A stretch of DNA of 59,692 bases from Sporotomaculum syntrophicum. GTDB lineage: Bacteria; Bacillota; Desulfotomaculia; Desulfotomaculales; Desulfallaceae. Each line of letters starts with the position of its first letter. Position 1 is the stretch's first letter. The position numbers were made by a program, and so were the translations under genes. The stretch is taken from NCBI RefSeq assembly GCF_009932395.1, contig NZ_LSRS01000003.1, forward strand, positions 408,712 through 468,403, in the 5' to 3' direction. Under the pieces are notes generated by a model. It did not search any database. It saw only the letters and a program-made list of their open reading frames with translations, and was not told the DNA's origin. Positions 1 through 9,018 of this stretch are shown piece after piece.

Positions 1-1
1 G

Positions 2-730
2 GACGAGGCACTGGCCGACGAAATTATCGGCCGCTCCGAACCCGTGGGTAACATAATAAGGATCGGCAGCACACCATTTAAGGTAGTGGGCGTGGTGGCT
101 AAAGGCGACTCCATATTGGGCTTTTCAGAAGAGCCCAGGGTGTTCATCCCCAGTCGATCCTGGCAGAACATGTTCGGCACATATATAAACAGCCTGGAAG
201 GAAGTGCTGTTTCCAGGGAAAAGGTGCAGGAAACCATGATGCAGGCCGTAAAGGTACTGGAACGGCGGCATCGCAGTTCCGCCCAATACGTTAGTTACAG
301 CATGGAGCAGGAAATGCAGTCGGCCAACCAAGTAACCGGCATTATGACCCTGATTATCGGCGCCATCGCCGGCATATCGCTTTTAGTGGGCGGCATTGGG
401 GTAATGAACATTATGCTGGTCTCCGTCACTGAGCGCACCAGGGAAATCGGTATTCGCATGGCCGTGGGGGCCAGGCGCAAGGATATATTGACTCAGTTTC
501 TTATTGAGTCGGTAGTACTCTGCTTGATCGGGGGCATAATCGGCATGCTGCTCGGTGTTGGGGGAGCCTTTCTGATTGCCAAGTTGGCCAATTGGCCGCC
601 CCTGGTATCCTGGTGGACTATGTTGATCGCCTTCACCTTCTCCGCTGCCGTCGGCATTATTTTCGGCATACTCCCCGCCAACAAAGCAGCCAAGATGAAC
701 CCCATCGAAGCATTGCGGAGGGATACATAA
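2..730 (+). CDS. MacB/FtsX-type ABC transporter permease, 5' end outside window
   Basis: The C-terminal 242 residues of an ABC-type efflux permease of the MacB family; the frame is open from base 2, so the start lies upstream. The first part (GRSEPVGNIIRIG, then FKVVGVV) is the end of the extracytoplasmic MacB core domain. Three membrane segments follow at roughly residues 115-140, 165-190 and 205-225, with the FtsX signature VTERTREIGIRMAVGARR between the first two. The end PIEALRRDT is typical of the family. It would work with an ATPase, and usually a membrane-fusion-like protein, encoded to the left. Substrate unknown. Confidence 0.93.
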   Translation, partial: DEALADEIIGRSEPVGNIIRIGSTPFKVVGVVAKGDSILGFSEEPRVFIPSRSWQNMFGTYINSLEGSAVSREKVQETMMQAVKVLERRHRSSAQYVSYSMEQEMQSANQVTGIMTLIIGAIAGISLLVGGIGVMNIMLVSVTERTREIGIRMAVGARRKDILTQFLIESVVLCLIGGIIGMLLGVGGAFLIAKLANWPPLVSWWTMLIAFTFSAAVGIIFGILPANKAAKMNPIEALRRDT

Positions 731-970
731 GATTACCCTACACCATTATAAGGTGTTTCATCTTCGAGAAAAAACAAACTGACCGACGGAATTGAACAGT
801 TTGACAGTCAAAGGTGAACACTTTCATCCCGAAAAGGCTGTACAATAGTGTAAGCCCTCATCAGCCGAAATATATGCCGAATGGTTAATGCTGGTGTTCA
901 ACTTTCAGGCAAAAGTGTTCAGTTTAAACATCGAAAATAGCTGAATTTTATCGAAATTATGTTAAAATGG

Positions 971-998
971 TTGACAGTTAAAATAGGCTGTCTATAAT
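971..998 (+). promoter_or_regulatory. sigma-A type promoter for the DUF2829 gene
   Basis: TTGACA (971-976), a 16-base spacer and TATAAT (993-998), both consensus. The only gene downstream is the DUF2829 gene at 1189, leaving a leader of roughly 180 bases with no reading frame or clear fold. The rest of the 731-1188 gap shows no gene. Confidence 0.7.
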
Positions 999-1188
999 TA
1001 TAACCATAAGGAGCAAATTGTAGAATTAGGGTATGATAGAGTCCATGGGCAGTTGCATACGTACGTCTCGATAATCAAATACTAATAATGTTGTATTTTA
1101 TAAAAACAACAACCTGTAACCATTAGCGGGCGGTAATTGCTTTTGTAATCTAAAATCAAAATTTATTAATCAGGAGGGATAATTGGTT

Positions 1189-1653
1189 ATGGAAAAATAC
1201 ACAGGCGTAAAGTTAGTTGAAGCGGAGCCAATGAGTTTAAAAGAAGCAGAACAAAAATTAAACCTGACATTAAAGCCCACTAACGAAGCCGGGTATATAG
1301 TTAAGTATCCGGATGGTTTCGACACCTGGATGCCAAAGTGGGAGTTCGAGCAGACATTTTTCAAGTTGGCAAACCAAACCTTTGCGTTGGCTCTTGATGC
1401 TATATTGCATGGAGAAAAGGTAGTCCGCACTAGTTGGAACACTAAAGAAGAGTGGTTAGAGCTTATAACCTCAGTACAGGGTAATTCTGCTGATCTTGAA
1501 AAGTCGGATACTCCCAGTGTTTTACCGTTTATCGGCAAGAGAGTGTCACCATATCGCTTTGTTCCTTGGACACCTAACATGGACGAATTACTTGCCAAGG
1601 ACTGGACGATACTTAAACTGCCGAAAAAGGGTAAACAACCAGGAAGTCACTAG
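1189..1653 (+). CDS. phage-type DUF2829 (Tad2-like) protein
   Basis: A 154-residue protein with the layout of phage DUF2829 proteins. An N-terminal module (YTGVKLVEAEPMSLKEAEQ, then GYIVKYPDGFDTWMPKWEFE) precedes the DUF2829 core (FALALDAILHGEKVVRTSWN, ending in FVPWTPNMDELLAKDWTIL). The DUF2829 fold is that of Tad2, a phage protein that sequesters the Thoeris signalling nucleotide; whether this copy binds a nucleotide is unknown. The AGGAGGG at 1172-1178 serves ATG 1189, with TTG 1183 as an alternative. It has its own consensus promoter and sits beside phage debris, so it is probably a leftover prophage gene that is still expressed. Confidence 0.8.
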   Translation: MEKYTGVKLVEAEPMSLKEAEQKLNLTLKPTNEAGYIVKYPDGFDTWMPKWEFEQTFFKLANQTFALALDAILHGEKVVRTSWNTKEEWLELITSVQGNSADLEKSDTPSVLPFIGKRVSPYRFVPWTPNMDELLAKDWTILKLPKKGKQPGSH

Positions 1654-1832
1654 GTTTTCTGAATTTAACTGTTATAAATGTACTATTGAACCTCCATACA
1701 ATAGCTTAGCCAGTTTGCCAGGCCACTGCCCCGGATTTTATCTACATACCGCTCGCTGTACCGTACCTTAGCTTAACATGCAGTTTAGCCGTTGCTCCAG
1801 AGTTTCTCTAAGGTAAGATATTTTAACACCGG

Positions 1833-1991
1833 CTACTTGGTATCACTGGGATAACACCAGGTGGGTTCAAACAAACTAATAAATCTTCTCACTAACCGAG
1901 CTTCATTACCGTCTGATGCATTAGCTAAGATATTTTTTATGTTGGTGTAATTTCTTAAGGTAGCAACGACAGCTTTTTTATCAAGTACCAT
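1833..1991 (-). pseudogene. ArpU/sigma-like phage regulator remnant
   Basis: A 52-codon open stretch reading VVATLRNYTNIKNILANASD, then EARLVRRFISLFE. This resembles the N-terminus of ArpU or sigma-region-4-like phage late regulators, which normally continue for about 100 more residues. It stops abruptly, the downstream sequence continues in other frames, and no ribosome site precedes it. I read it as a truncated prophage remnant; the family assignment is from pattern recognition only. Confidence 0.4.
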
Positions 1992-2075
1992 TAGTTGGCT
2001 GAATGCTTTGTTTTGTTCTAAAAGGATTTATTTATGGCAAAGCATGTTACAGTACAGGCTGTTTTATACAAAAAT

Positions 2076-2120
2076 AATAGAGCCAGGCGATTACTGCTTG
2101 GCTCTATTCTTCATTTTTCA
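2076..2120 (+). terminator. intrinsic terminator-like hairpin
   Basis: A perfect 10-bp stem (AATAGAGCCA 2076-2085, TGGCTCTATT 2099-2108) followed by CTTCATTTTT. No intact gene ends directly before it, so it probably belonged to a lost gene. Confidence 0.65.
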
Positions 2121-2128
2121 CTTCAGCA

Positions 2129-2322
2129 AAAGTTATAAAAGCTCACAGGCAATCTTCTCATTTTATAACCGCTAAAGAGCAAATAAAGGTTCTACTGGAT
2201 GAGAAACCCACTGATATCCTGGATGGAGAACTGATAGTACAGGTTTTAAAGGAGCTAGATTAATGATACCGCCAGATGAAATGGTTTTTATTGCCGGCTT
2301 ACAGCAGGATAAATTAGCCTGA
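2129..2322 (+). other. two short degenerate reading frames
   Basis: A start-less frame ends at 2263 (TAKEQIKVLLDEKPTDIL, then ELIVQVLKELD) and overlaps, through TAATG, a 19-codon frame from 2263 to 2322. The composition looks coding, but there is no ribosome site or credible start. Probably the 3' end of a lost small gene; family not recognised. Confidence 0.25.
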
Positions 2323-2371
2323 ATAGTGAATAAGCGCTTCATTATATTTTTGTTATAGGAGGTATTTTATC

Positions 2372-2608
2372 ATGGAATATAGTGAGGTATTAAAATACCT
2401 GGCTCCCTGTGGTCTTGATTGCATGAGATGCGCCGATTGTGAGCAGGGAGAAATCAAACAACTAAGTTCAAGGCTTAATCAACTGCTTGGTAATTATAAG
2501 CCGGTAGCCAAAATGAAAACAGATAAACAACCTGTTTTCAACGATTACGCTCTGTTCAATGAAATCCTAACTTTATTTACCTGTATTCCTTTTCCCCCAC
2601 GGCTTTAA
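2372..2608 (+). pseudogene. DUF3795-family protein, C-terminus lost
   Basis: GGAGG precedes the ATG, and the N-terminus (YLAPCGLDCMRCADCEQGEI) is that of DUF3795 cysteine-rich proteins, usually about 150-200 residues. The family-like sequence stops near residue 67. The last dozen codons are the antisense of the 3' end of the convergent membrane-protein gene, so the frame runs across a recombination junction at about 2570. The later Cys-rich metal-binding half is missing. Function of the family is unknown. Confidence 0.65.
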
Positions 2609-3079
2609 AACAGAAACAAACACTACCACAACCAGCAGCGCCACCTGCAGGAAACCAAAATATTGGTTCATTTGGCTAAAGTATAAATAGGTAGCATCTT
2701 TTATCGCCTCTACTCGTTGGATATCGGCAATGCTTGTAGCCCCGTTTACCCATGGCCCCAGGAAGAAGGTGCCGAAGAGTATTTGGGCTATAGTCATGAA
2801 CCATTTGAAAATTACCCAGTAGAATCTTGTAAATCCCCAGTTAGTGAAAAGTGAGAAAAGTAAACCGGTTAATAAAGTTCCCATGGCCGCGGGTATCACG
2901 ATGAAATCGTCGATTAACTTAATCGCGGCATTAACTGCGTATAATTCGTCACCATTGGTGATTTGCTGTTTGGCAAACCCGAGCAGCACCATACTGATGC
3001 CCGCTCCAATCCAGGTACAGACCAAAAAGATGTGTAAACCCTTTAGCCAGGCTCTTCCTTTCAAGCTCAACTGTTTCAT
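2573..3079 (-). CDS. DUF2269-like integral membrane protein
   Basis: 168 residues with four predicted membrane spans (about residues 12-35, 58-82, 88-108 and 140-160), the first reading LKGLHIFLVCTWIGAGISMV. It resembles small DUF2269-type membrane proteins of unknown function. I chose ATG 3079 because AGGAAAGGAA lies eight bases upstream; an in-frame TTG at 3187 would add 36 residues without a ribosome site. A weak promoter (TTGACA 3154-3149, 16 bases, TATCCA 3132-3127) fits the shorter form. Its 3' end abuts the truncated DUF3795 gene. Confidence 0.6.
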   Translation of the reverse strand: MKQLSLKGRAWLKGLHIFLVCTWIGAGISMVLLGFAKQQITNGDELYAVNAAIKLIDDFIVIPAAMGTLLTGLLFSLFTNWGFTRFYWVIFKWFMTIAQILFGTFFLGPWVNGATSIADIQRVEAIKDATYLYFSQMNQYFGFLQVALLVVVVFVSVLKPWGKRNTGK

Positions 3080-3238
3080 GTCGGTTATTCCTTTCCTGCC
3101 TCGAGCGCTATAGGCAAGTAAGCATATGGATACATTACTTAATATAACTGTCAAAACAATAATATAACTTAAAATAAGAAAAATCAACCAAGTTTATAAT
3201 GCCAGGGACAACCCGCTCTGTATAATAAACATTTTATC

Positions 3239-4696
3239 TCACCTCGGATACCTTGATACAAGCTTCCCGCTAGAGTCATACAGAGCGCCAGGGTCACCAT
3301 CATTATTCCATATATTCTCTGTTGTCCAAACAAGAACACCTGAGCCCGCAGTGGCATTGGGGCCTGTTGTTATTTTAATAGTTTCCCCGGGTGCCAATGT
3401 TGTACCCGACGGGAATGTGAATTCCTGATTGCCTTTTTCACTGACGAGCCTCCACCCGGAGATATTAACTGCAGCTTCGCTATTATTCTTAATGGTTGTT
3501 ATTTCAGTTTTTAGATCAATGCATGCAATAGCTACGCCAGAACTTGGACTGGTTGCAGATGGACTAATGTTTGTTGATGATGCCGGTTTTGGGTTTATTG
3601 TCCCTGTATTTGCAGTACGTACTTTAACCTCTGATGGCTTTTTATTAAAGGTTACTGTGTTGGCGTCACTGGTGGCGATAATGGTACCCTGTTGGTCCGT
3701 GCGAAATACATCAATGCCGGCAGTTGCTAAATCATATAGAATCTCTGAATGCGGGTGACCATAATCGTTATCTTTACCTACACAGATTACAGCGTATTTT
3801 GGAGAGACTGCCTTCAGGAACGCAGGTGAAGTAGAGCTTGAGCTCCCATGATGTCCCACTTTTAAAACGTTAGCTTTAAGGTTATAACCGGCACGGAGCA
3901 TTTCAGCTTCAGATACGTTTTCTGCATCACCGGTGAATATGAAGCTGGTATTTCCAAATGATAGCCTCAACACTGCGCTATAATTGTTAAGTTCTTCGTA
4001 GCCGGTACTATTTGGTGCAAGTAGTTCTGCTGTCACTTCCATGCCTACATCGAGCTTTAGGCCACCCTTCGCTTCCGTGACTTTTAACCCTTTATTCTTA
4101 ATTGCTATAAGGAGATCTTCGTAGGTCTTTGTGGTGTGGGTAACTCTAGGCAAATATACTTTACCGACTTTAAAGTTCTTGACAGCAGCATCAAGGCCCC
4201 CTATGTGATCCTCGTGAGGATGGGTTCCAATTACATGGTCAAGCTTTTTAACGCCATTTTTCTTTAAATATTTTACTACCAGGTTACCGTCACTGTTATT
4301 GCCAGCATCTATCAATATATTATGACCAGAAGGTAATTGTATTAAAATAGCGTCTGCCTGGCCAACGTCAATGAAGTGTACTTTGAGAGTACCGGTTGCT
4401 TTATTGTTAACTTGTTTATCATTATTACCGGTTTGGCTTTGATTTTTTTGTTGATTTAAATCCTGTTGTTCCTTTGTTGTATTTAGCCCTGAATTACTTG
4501 AAATTGTCTCACTTGTTGGTTGGTTAGTTGTACTACAACCAGCCATGATACCAATTGTAGAAATTAAAATAAGTGCTGCTAAGGCATAAATTAAAAATTT
4601 ACTTGCTTGTACGGCTCTACGAATTAAGTGATAGCCTGCAGTAAATATGAGAATCATACATGACAGGGCAGAGATTGCCAGTATAACGTCAGCCAT
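3239..4696 (-). CDS. ComEC-like secreted metallo-beta-lactamase-fold hydrolase with lamin-tail domain
   Basis: 485 residues. Two N-terminal membrane segments (about 4-25 and 33-53) end at a lipobox-like MAGC, unusually far from the start. A low-complexity linker leads to the hydrolase domain (about 105-350): VHFIDVGQADAILI, metal motif THPHEDHIGG, then FTGDAE, KVGHHGSSSS and YGHPH. This is the stand-alone ComEC/Rec2 hydrolase type found in exported proteins that cleave nucleic acids or phosphodiesters. The last 100 residues look like a lamin-tail domain (NISGWRLVSEKGNQEFTFP), often found on secreted nucleases. Substrate not shown. GGGATG precedes the ATG. Confidence 0.85.
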   Translation of the reverse strand: MADVILAISALSCMILIFTAGYHLIRRAVQASKFLIYALAALILISTIGIMAGCSTTNQPTSETISSNSGLNTTKEQQDLNQQKNQSQTGNNDKQVNNKATGTLKVHFIDVGQADAILIQLPSGHNILIDAGNNSDGNLVVKYLKKNGVKKLDHVIGTHPHEDHIGGLDAAVKNFKVGKVYLPRVTHTTKTYEDLLIAIKNKGLKVTEAKGGLKLDVGMEVTAELLAPNSTGYEELNNYSAVLRLSFGNTSFIFTGDAENVSEAEMLRAGYNLKANVLKVGHHGSSSSTSPAFLKAVSPKYAVICVGKDNDYGHPHSEILYDLATAGIDVFRTDQQGTIIATSDANTVTFNKKPSEVKVRTANTGTINPKPASSTNISPSATSPSSGVAIACIDLKTEITTIKNNSEAAVNISGWRLVSEKGNQEFTFPSGTTLAPGETIKITTGPNATAGSGVLVWTTENIWNNDGDPGALYDSSGKLVSRYPR

Positions 4697-5053
4697 TAAT
4701 GTATCATCCCTTTCATCACTTAACAGTTGTTACTTAGCCAAGACACGATTTGATCCCACATAATATATATTCCTCATCTATAATCATTTTACTACGTACC
4801 TTAAGGATAACCCTTTATGATATCTAATAAATTTGATAATCTTACTTTAACCATTGTCTACATTTTTATCTTTCCTTTTAACCTCGAAACTAAAGGATAA
4901 TAAATTCACACCTGTAATTACTTCCATAAAATCGATTCCTTTGTATTCAATTATTTTTTGCCCTCAATACTGGGTGTTGGCGTACTCATAAGATTAACTT
5001 TTTCGGGAACTATATACAATGAACTTAGATATATTTTTCCTGGAGGCATCTTA
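4697..5053 (+). other. gene-free AT-rich gap
   Basis: Upstream region shared by the minus-strand hydrolase and the plus-strand DUF3231 pair. I see no reading frame with a ribosome site other than TGGAGG at 5041 serving ATG 5054, and no clear terminator or riboswitch. Confidence 0.4.
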
Positions 5054-6028
5054 ATGAACTTTTTAAAAAGCGCCGGGCAAACAGAAGCACTAAAACTAGA
5101 TGTTCATGAGGCATATACTCTTTGGCGGGCTTATACCGATAGAAATGCCTCTATACATCACCTGAGCATGTTAAAATATTACATTCACGATGCTGATTTT
5201 AATGTTTATTTAACCAAAATACTCAGGGATTTAAAAAAGGAAAGTAATACCCTGGAGCAACTATTACAAAAATACTCTATTGCAGGTCCTGAACCGGCTG
5301 TAGATAAGCATAAAGCCGCTGGCAATGCTCAATTAGAACTAGATCAGGAAGTAGCTCAAGTGCTCAATCGGTTTATCAGGTTGGACGTTAATTTAATGGC
5401 CTTTAGTTTAAAATTTACACCTACCAATGATGATATTTGGTCATTCATGGTTGAGCTTGCTAAATCCGCAATAAATAGGATTGACAATCTTGTAATATAT
5501 ATGAAACTAAAAAACTGGCTTTACATGCCCCCGCTATATCCCCATGTGCCGCCGGATAACCATGAGCAGGTTGCAATCAATTCAATTACTGTACTATGGG
5601 ACCAACTGGTTTACAGATATCATAATCTCCGGCAAACACAGTTTTTTTCAACCTTTGCATCTGATGCAGATTTAATAATCCTATTAAAAACGGGTATTGG
5701 AATCCTACAAAAGCAAATTAAAGCATTAGAAGATAAGATGGTATATTATGGAGTAAGCTTACCCAAGCATTATCCCAATGTCACTGTTAATATAAAAGAC
5801 AAAAGTATCATAGATGATAAATTTATACTTAATATAATTAGAGTAGGCATGCGAGATGCATTGGCACTGCATGCATCATCCATTCAGGAGATCATCGTTA
5901 ATGATAAGTTAAGAAAATTTTTCATCGACATGACCTTAAGTGAAATTGATTATTTAAGTAAATTTACCATATACGGAAAGGTCAAAGGTTGGGTATTTCC
6001 AACCCCGGTATTATTGGGAGTGAAATAA
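5054..6028 (+). CDS. DUF3231-family protein, first of a tandem pair
   Basis: 324 residues, two tandem helical ferritin-like modules (about 10-170 and 185-320), each beginning with a pattern such as HEAYTLWRAYTDRN or LWDQLVYRYHNLRQ. DUF3231 proteins occur almost only in endospore formers; the biochemical role is unknown. A conserved PPLYPHVPPDNHEQVA linker joins the modules. ATG 5054 was chosen because TGGAGG lies seven bases upstream; a frame opening at 4958 has no such site. The next gene is a clear paralogue 29 bases downstream, so the two are probably cotranscribed. Confidence 0.82.
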   Translation: MNFLKSAGQTEALKLDVHEAYTLWRAYTDRNASIHHLSMLKYYIHDADFNVYLTKILRDLKKESNTLEQLLQKYSIAGPEPAVDKHKAAGNAQLELDQEVAQVLNRFIRLDVNLMAFSLKFTPTNDDIWSFMVELAKSAINRIDNLVIYMKLKNWLYMPPLYPHVPPDNHEQVAINSITVLWDQLVYRYHNLRQTQFFSTFASDADLIILLKTGIGILQKQIKALEDKMVYYGVSLPKHYPNVTVNIKDKSIIDDKFILNIIRVGMRDALALHASSIQEIIVNDKLRKFFIDMTLSEIDYLSKFTIYGKVKGWVFPTPVLLGVK

Positions 6029-6057
6029 TATTTATAAAAATCCTTGGGGGAATTAAA

Positions 6058-7026
6058 ATGATCTTTGGGAAAAACTCCAGGCAAGTGGAATCATTAAAAC
6101 TAGATACTAATGAGGCCTATACCCTCTGGCGGGCATATACAGATATGAATCTCACCATAGGCCACATGAGTTTAATAAAAAATTTTATTCACGATGCTGA
6201 TTTTGTAGTTTATTTATCAAAAACTATTGAGGATTTAAAGAAGGAATGCCATACTATAGAGAAACTCATGCAAAAATACTCGATAGCCGCCCCTGAACCG
6301 GCTGTAGATAACAATAAAACCTCGGGCAATTCTGAAGTATTAACCGATCGAAATGCAGCTGAGGTATTATATCGATTTATAAGGCTGGATGTTAATTTAA
6401 TGGCTTTGAGTTTAAAATATCCACCTACCAATGATGATATTTGGTCCTTTATGGTCGGTCTTACTAAATCGGCCTTATATAGGATTGACAGTCTTATAAA
6501 ATATATGAAGCTAAAAAACTGGGTTAACGAGCCACCGTTGTATCCTTATGTGCCGCCGGATAATCATGAGCAGGTCGCTACCAATGAAATTGCCCTTTTG
6601 TGGGAGCATCTGATTTATAGGTATCATAGTATTAGACAGATACAGAATTTTTTAGCATTTGCTTCAGATCCCGATTTAATAACGTTATTGAAAATGATTA
6701 TTGGATTAATGCAGGGAAATATTAATACGTTAGAAGATAAGCTGGTATATTATGGAGTAAGTTTGCCCAAGCATTATTCCAATATTATTGTTAATGTTGA
6801 AGATAAAACTATAGTGCCTGATAGATACTTGTTAAGCAGTATACTTCAGGTGATGAGAAATGCTATAGTTCTGCACGTCTCACTCATTCAGGAGGTCATT
6901 GTTAATGATAAGTTAAGGAAGTTTTTTATTGACCTGTCCTTAAGTGAAATCGACGATTTGGGCAAAATAACCAAGTACGGAAAGGTTAAAGGTTGGGTAT
7001 TCACAACCCCCATTTATAAAGTATAA
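6058..7026 (+). CDS. DUF3231-family protein, second of a tandem pair
   Basis: 322 residues, the same two-module layout as its upstream neighbour and roughly two-thirds identical by eye (DTNEAYTLWRAYTDMN, PPLYPYVPPDNHEQVA, VNDKLRKFFIDLSLSEID), so it arose by tandem duplication. The start is ATG 6058, with GGGGGA about eight bases before it. The most divergent part is the linker after the first YSIA motif. Same unknown, probably spore-related, role. Confidence 0.82.
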   Translation: MIFGKNSRQVESLKLDTNEAYTLWRAYTDMNLTIGHMSLIKNFIHDADFVVYLSKTIEDLKKECHTIEKLMQKYSIAAPEPAVDNNKTSGNSEVLTDRNAAEVLYRFIRLDVNLMALSLKYPPTNDDIWSFMVGLTKSALYRIDSLIKYMKLKNWVNEPPLYPYVPPDNHEQVATNEIALLWEHLIYRYHSIRQIQNFLAFASDPDLITLLKMIIGLMQGNINTLEDKLVYYGVSLPKHYSNIIVNVEDKTIVPDRYLLSSILQVMRNAIVLHVSLIQEVIVNDKLRKFFIDLSLSEIDDLGKITKYGKVKGWVFTTPIYKV

Positions 7027-7190
7027 AATGAACTGGGCTTAAATACTTAATGACTTCAATGATAATGGGAAAGGTACCGAGTTTACTCTAAGCAAACAAT
7101 GTTATTTATCACCAAACGGATAAAAGATCCCTAGCTTGAGCTTATACAATATTAATGAGCTTTTGTACCTATTATGCATGTTTTTTTGGC

Positions 7191-7289
7191 TTTACTCCAT
7201 AATATGGTGTTGTATAATATTAGTAAGCAGGCTTTGAAGATACATATGGCTTTAAATTTAAGGGAGGTGAAAAATTGAATACAGTTTAA
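7191..7289 (+). promoter_or_regulatory. promoter and five-codon leader frame before the FN3/CuAO-N gene
   Basis: TTTACT (7191-7196), a 16-base spacer and TATAAT (7213-7218). Downstream, GGGAGGTGA is followed by TTG 7275 and a frame of only four codons before TAA. The true gene starts at 7359 behind AAGGGGG. The short frame may be a leader peptide or the stump of a lost gene; it has no partner hairpin that would show attenuation. The remainder of 7027-7358 is featureless. Confidence 0.4.
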
Positions 7290-7358
7290 CAACTCCATAT
7301 CTTAATTAATTGTCTGGTTCTTCTTTAAATATTTATATTCAAGAAAGGGGGTTAATAC

Positions 7359-8132
7359 ATGAGGTTGAAAAAACACCTCCAAGTATTATTTTTTTTTAGC
7401 TTAATATTCTGTATACCATTCTTTATAACTTCAAAGGTTGATGCCGCACCACCTCCTGCCGCTCCTTCTGACCTTATTGCAATTGCAACCTCCGCAAACT
7501 CAATTTACCTAACCTGGCAAGATAACTCAGGAGCTGACAATCCCGAAGCCTGCTTCATGATTTACAGGGGTGAGCACCCTGGTGGATCCACAACTTATTT
7601 AACTTCGGTTAAAAGAGATTTTAATGAATTTACGGTCACAGACCTTTCACCTAACCAAACTTATTACTTCTCTGTTAAAGCTTATAGCGATTGGGGCAGT
7701 TCTGAAGCTTCTAACGAAGCCAACGCAACTACCTCACCTCCTTTTGCCAATCTAATAAGCTTACAGATAGGGAGCCCGGATATGTTGGTTAACGGCAAGC
7801 AACAGAAAATCGATCCTGGTAGGAACACCACCCCCATGGTAATAGATGGAAGGTCAATGGTACCTATTAAAAGCATCATTGAAGCTATGGGCGGTGAAGT
7901 TGCTTGGGACAGTGTTGAGCAAAAAGTCTCCGTGAAGCTAAAAGACAGTAATGTGGAGGTTTGGATTGGCAGTAATAAAGCCAAAGTTAACGGACTTAAT
8001 GCAATAACTGATACCGCACCCAGTGTTATCAATGGCCGCACCATGCTGCCTTTAAGGTTTATCTCAGAGAACCTGGGTAGTGATGTAAAGTATAATAGCT
8101 CAACTCAAAAGGTAACCATTATCCAACGATAA
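7359..8132 (+). CDS. secreted fibronectin type III / copper-amine-oxidase-N domain protein
   Basis: 257 residues. A signal peptide (about 1-30, ending KVDAAPPP) is followed by a fibronectin type III domain (about 34-125: APSDLIAIATS, then NQTYYFSVKAYSDWG). A copper-amine-oxidase N-terminal type domain follows (about 137-257) with the hallmark pair GRSMVPIKSIIEAMGGEVAW and GRTMLPLRFISENLGSDV. In Firmicutes the latter is a surface or stalk module without amine oxidase activity, since no catalytic domain is present. Probably a cell-wall or exported adhesion-type protein. Confidence 0.85.
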   Translation: MRLKKHLQVLFFFSLIFCIPFFITSKVDAAPPPAAPSDLIAIATSANSIYLTWQDNSGADNPEACFMIYRGEHPGGSTTYLTSVKRDFNEFTVTDLSPNQTYYFSVKAYSDWGSSEASNEANATTSPPFANLISLQIGSPDMLVNGKQQKIDPGRNTTPMVIDGRSMVPIKSIIEAMGGEVAWDSVEQKVSVKLKDSNVEVWIGSNKAKVNGLNAITDTAPSVINGRTMLPLRFISENLGSDVKYNSSTQKVTIIQR

Positions 8133-8198
8133 TATATGCGGTTGATATAATCTAGGCCAGGTTACTAACTGGCGAAAATACAAACGGGGGGGGGTAAG

Positions 8199-8744
8199 AT
8201 GAACATCAAAAAAATTATTTATTATACATTTTCGCTGCTTTTATTACTGCTACTGACTGGAGGCTGCAGTAACTCAGAAAAAACTTCTGCACCAGTAAAT
8301 AACTCCGAAAAAATTGCTGATGAAAAGAAATTATATGATCCAAGAGAACTTGTAACCAAGGAAGATGCAGAAGTTGCTCTGGGGGAACCCGCTAGAGAAC
8401 CTGAATATCGGGAAAACCAAATGGGAGGAAAACTTTGCGTATATTATCCCGTAAAAGAATCCCTAGGTAAGTTTATCCAAATATCTGTCTCGCAGGATGA
8501 AGGTTTTACATCTGAACTACAATCACAAAAATACACTGCTGCAAAACTGTATATGGATACTAAGGCTGGCCTTGACCAAGTGCAAACTATATCTGGTATA
8601 GGGGACGATGCGTTTTGGGGTCCTCTCGGCCTTCACATCTTAAAAGAAAATGTTTATATAACTATCGCGGTGGGTAACACCAATAACCCAGAGAATTTGG
8701 AAATAGCCAAAACCTTAGCAATCACTGCTCTAAATAAACTTTAA
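8199..8744 (+). CDS. DUF3558-like lipoprotein
   Basis: 181 residues with a lipoprotein signal (LLLLLTGGCSNSEK, cysteine near residue 23). The mature part, about 50-180, follows the pattern of DUF3558-like exported domains: LVTKEDAEVALGEPA, CVYYPVK, ISGIGDDAFWG. Function unknown; such lipoproteins are often sensors or accessory factors of neighbouring surface proteins. A G-rich ribosome site (8187-8194) precedes the ATG. It follows the FN3/CuAO-N gene by 66 bases and may share its transcript, which ends at the hairpin 8774-8808. Confidence 0.7.
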   Translation: MNIKKIIYYTFSLLLLLLLTGGCSNSEKTSAPVNNSEKIADEKKLYDPRELVTKEDAEVALGEPAREPEYRENQMGGKLCVYYPVKESLGKFIQISVSQDEGFTSELQSQKYTAAKLYMDTKAGLDQVQTISGIGDDAFWGPLGLHILKENVYITIAVGNTNNPENLEIAKTLAITALNKL

Positions 8745-8773
8745 CTTATTGATTAAATAATTCCTATGTTGGA

Positions 8774-8808
8774 CCAAGGAGCACCGTCATAGCAACGGTA
8801 CTCCTTGG
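8774..8808 (+). terminator. strong hairpin after the lipoprotein gene
   Basis: A 14-bp stem with one mismatch (8774-8787 with 8795-8808) around a seven-base loop, 30 bases after the stop codon. There is no clear T-run, only GGAAAATAG, so it may be a processing or pausing hairpin. Confidence 0.5.
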
Positions 8809-9018
8809 AAAATAGAAGTTAGCCAAAGTTTGTAATAGAACCTGTGAGGTGAAGATGATGGAGAAAAGAAACCGAGGTTGAACTGTATGCTGCACCATTT
8901 ACATATGATACGGGCTGAACGATGCTCCCCATCGATTTGTTGTCACTTTTAGATTTACCATGGTAACGCAGCCCGCCAATTAGTAGATGATAAGTATTCA
9001 CCATTCTGCTTAACACGA

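Noticed and set aside
8819-9016. 65-codon minus-strand frame downstream of the small membrane protein
   Set aside because: No ribosome site, no recognisable domain and low coding quality.
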